NCBI GenBank assembly: GCA_037447455.1
Contig: JBBIGQ010000013.1
Span: forward strand, 4,903 to 68,902
From: BPGX01 sp037447455
GTDB taxonomy: Bacteria; Bacteroidota; Bacteroidia; B-17B0; Aurantibacillaceae
Direction of reading: 5' to 3'
Length of the DNA stretch: 64,000 nt
Shown here piece after piece: positions 62,704-64,000 of this stretch. The position numbers and the translations under genes are program-made. Below the pieces are notes generated by a model, which saw nothing but the letters and a program-made list of their open reading frames with translations, searched no databases and was not told the origin of the DNA. Position 1 is the stretch's first letter. Every line of letters begins with the position of its first letter.

Positions 62704-62871
62704 TAATTGAGAACTTGTTGAAGTTATTTTTAAGAGAGAATTTTTAGTGCTGGCGGATTTATGAGCAATTTTTGACTGGGCACAAAAATGTTGATTTTGT
62801 GCGTTAGATTGAAAGAAGAAAAAAATAATGATACCACAAATTAATGAAACACGACGCGTAAAATATTGATT
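62704..62871 (-). other. Signal-peptide remnant in frame with the M1 peptidase
   Basis: The same frame is open for 56 codons upstream of ATG 62703, and reads RRVSLICGIIIFFFFQSNAQ and a polar linker after it. That is a typical signal peptide with an AxA-like QSNAQ cleavage site, but no start codon precedes it before the in-frame TAA at 62874-62872. A -7 element (TAAATTTG, 62889-62882) sits just upstream, so the true gene begins here. Confidence 0.65.
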
Positions 62872-62881
62872 TTAGTGGGTG

Positions 62882-62889
62882 CAAATTTA
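62882..62889 (-). promoter_or_regulatory. -7 element for the M1 peptidase
   Basis: TAAATTTG on the minus strand. The predicted transcript would start about where the signal-peptide frame opens. Confidence 0.55.
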
Positions 62890-62984
62890 TCTTGATTGAT
62901 TGATACTATTCTTACCATTAAAAGATGATTTTTCCCGTTAAAAAAAATAATTTGCAGGGTAATTTAAGCATCTATAAAAAGCAG

Positions 62985-63102
62985 TATTTTTAGACAAAAG
63001 TCAATTTTTAACAGATAAATTAACGTTTATTAACTTTGTATTAACGGTTTAATCAATATACATTTCCTAAAATTTCCTAAATTTGTGGTTGCAAAAACTA
63101 AA
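62985..63102 (+). repeat. Direct repeat copy 1 (promoter of the Cys-rich lipoprotein)
   Basis: This 118-bp block recurs at 63892-64000 with four substitutions, a one-T difference and a 10-bp tandem duplication (AAATTTCCTA unit) present only here. It contains four TTAAC boxes starting at 63008, 63020, 63030 and 63041 (spacing 12, 10 and 11 bp) and two -7 matches. Confidence 0.93.
63031..63085 (+). promoter_or_regulatory. -7 elements of the Cys-rich lipoprotein gene
   Basis: TAACTTTG at 63031-63038, inside the TTAAC array, and TAAATTTG at 63078-63085, 28 nt before ATG 63114. The downstream one is preferred. Confidence 0.55.
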
Positions 63103-63113
63103 AACTTAAATTT

Positions 63114-63683
63114 ATGAAGACAAACAATTTAAGAGAAATGAATGAATTTTTTATTAACAAAAAACAGAAGTGGAGCATTTCAAGTATATCTGTTATTTTA
63201 TTATTATTAGTAGTATATTCCTGTTCAAGGACGTCTAATGGTGCGAAAAGTTTGGCGTGTGTTTTACCAGAGGGTACGCGGGTAGGACTTATCAAAAGCG
63301 ATGGTTCGTATGAATTAATAAACGCACCACTCTTGAAAGCGAATATTATGCAAGTAGCAGCACAATTTCAAAAAGTATATGCATTGAAAAATCAAAATGT
63401 CAGTGATAGCTTGATTTCTCCATCCGCCGAAATTATTTATTCGGAAAGTGAGTATTATTTAAGAGGGCAAGTGTTAACAGGAAAAGAGAATTCTTTTTCT
63501 TTTTTGATCCCACTTCAAAAAGATAAGGATAATAATCTGACCATATCTCTTCAGGAAAAAACGATAGAAGGTTGTTTCGGTAATCATTGTTCCTCTTGTA
63601 AATTGACTAAAGGAAAGGGTTGTTCCTGCAATGGCAATGGACAATGTGATCACATTGTTTTGGAAGTACCTTTTCCATTTTGA
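63114..63683 (+). CDS. Cys-rich lipoprotein
   Basis: A 189-residue lipoprotein with an N-terminal positively charged stretch, a hydrophobic signal (SISSISVILLLLVV) and lipobox Cys37 (VYSC). The mature part is polar, then a C-terminal Cys cluster: Cys154, 159, 162, 170, 172 and 178 in the pattern C-x4-C-x2-C-x7-C-x-C-x5-C, with two His nearby. This could bind a metal or form disulphides. I do not recognise the family. It is transcribed from a promoter that is repeated at the right edge, so a paralogue is expected beyond the window. Confidence 0.75.
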   Translation: MKTNNLREMNEFFINKKQKWSISSISVILLLLVVYSCSRTSNGAKSLACVLPEGTRVGLIKSDGSYELINAPLLKANIMQVAAQFQKVYALKNQNVSDSLISPSAEIIYSESEYYLRGQVLTGKENSFSFLIPLQKDKDNNLTISLQEKTIEGCFGNHCSSCKLTKGKGCSCNGNGQCDHIVLEVPFPF

Positions 63684-63891
63684 GACCGTTGCAAAATACC
63701 TTAAAGTTTTTAGCAACAAGGTTGTTTTACATTCTCATGCTTCGCTGAATTATCAACACGCTTAGCAGGTTTTTCAAACATTTAGTAGGTTTTATTTTAA
63801 GTTACAAGGTGCGAATTTCATAAGCACATATTTCAAAATGGAAAATCTGGGCTCTTATAAATTACCATTTCCTTTCACTATATTATAAGTT

Positions 63892-64000
63892 TATTTTTTA
63901 GACAAAAGTCAATTTTTAACAGATAAATTAACATTTATTAACTTTGTATTAACAGTTTAATCAATATACATTTCCTAAATTTGCGGTCGCAAAAACTAAA
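63892..64000 (+). repeat. Direct repeat copy 2, running off the window edge
   Basis: 109 bp matching 62985-63102. The four TTAAC boxes keep the same 12, 10 and 11 bp spacing (63916, 63928, 63938, 63949), and TAAATTTG is retained at 63976-63983. The block probably continues into a paralogous gene's start. Between 63684 and 63891 I see no gene. Confidence 0.92.

Overview
The window is chromosomal DNA from a low-GC member of the Bacteroidota. The evidence is the recurring TAnnTTTG -7 promoter element, little or no Shine-Dalgarno signal, a type IX secretion (T9SS) sorting domain, many SCKK-type lipoproteins, and families largely restricted to the phylum (DUF4270, the DUF2027/Smr protein, the 'asparagine synthetase B'-type secreted protein, EnvC- and LysM-type envelope proteins). 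Order or genus cannot be fixed from the sequence alone. There is no rRNA, CRISPR array, integrase or transposase; two tRNAs are present (CAT anticodon, and Phe-GAA).

Layout. 1-3.5 kb: a truncated aldehyde dehydrogenase diverges from a sodium/solute symporter-ACMSD pair (tryptophan/kynurenine catabolism). 3.5-4.1 kb: a tRNA and a decayed type II toxin-antitoxin module. 4.2-8.5 kb: a small basic exported protein, a degenerate amidohydrolase with a conserved secreted partner, and homogentisate dioxygenase. 8.7-12.5 kb: uppS-bamA-GroES-like envelope operon. 12.6-17.7 kb: a large PKD-domain surface protein, a thioesterase, a DUF2027/Smr protein and gmk. 17.8-24.6 kb: cytochrome oxidase subunits II and I, followed by a copper-handling group (Cys-motif membrane protein, MbnP, MbnH, a lipoprotein and an outer-membrane protein). 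24.8-29.5 kb: EnvC, RsgA, an outer-membrane protein, CoaX and tRNA-Phe. 29.6-47.5 kb: two large SpoIIE-type phosphatase sensors, rfbA, and two gene blocks (33.3-35.2 and 43.6-47.5 kb) that look like one split pathway for a nonulosonate-like surface sugar. Housekeeping genes (RRM protein, tatD, a lysine-rich START-domain fusion, uvrA) lie between the blocks. 47.5-49.2 kb: MlaF/MlaE lipid transport with a divergent 42-residue lipoprotein. 49.2-57.5 kb: a frameshifted outer-membrane protein, an HTH regulator, a DUF4270 lipoprotein, YqgE, a TolB-like protein, a polyprenol-phosphate mannosyltransferase and topoisomerase IV subunit A. 57.6-64 kb: a LysM/binding-protein fusion, trigger factor, a damaged M1 aminopeptidase with a detached T9SS domain, and a Cys-rich lipoprotein whose whole promoter region is repeated at the right edge of the window.

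The most interesting items are the MbnH/MbnP copper module directly behind the copper-requiring oxidase; the split sugar pathway with a class III aminotransferase, NeuB and SpsF; the duplicated promoter with helically phased TTAAC boxes; and -7 elements placed only 4-6 nt before the start codon, which imply leaderless mRNAs. Three loci (toxin-antitoxin, outer-membrane protein, M1 peptidase) carry frame disruptions, two of them at homopolymer runs, so real decay and sequencing error both need to be considered.
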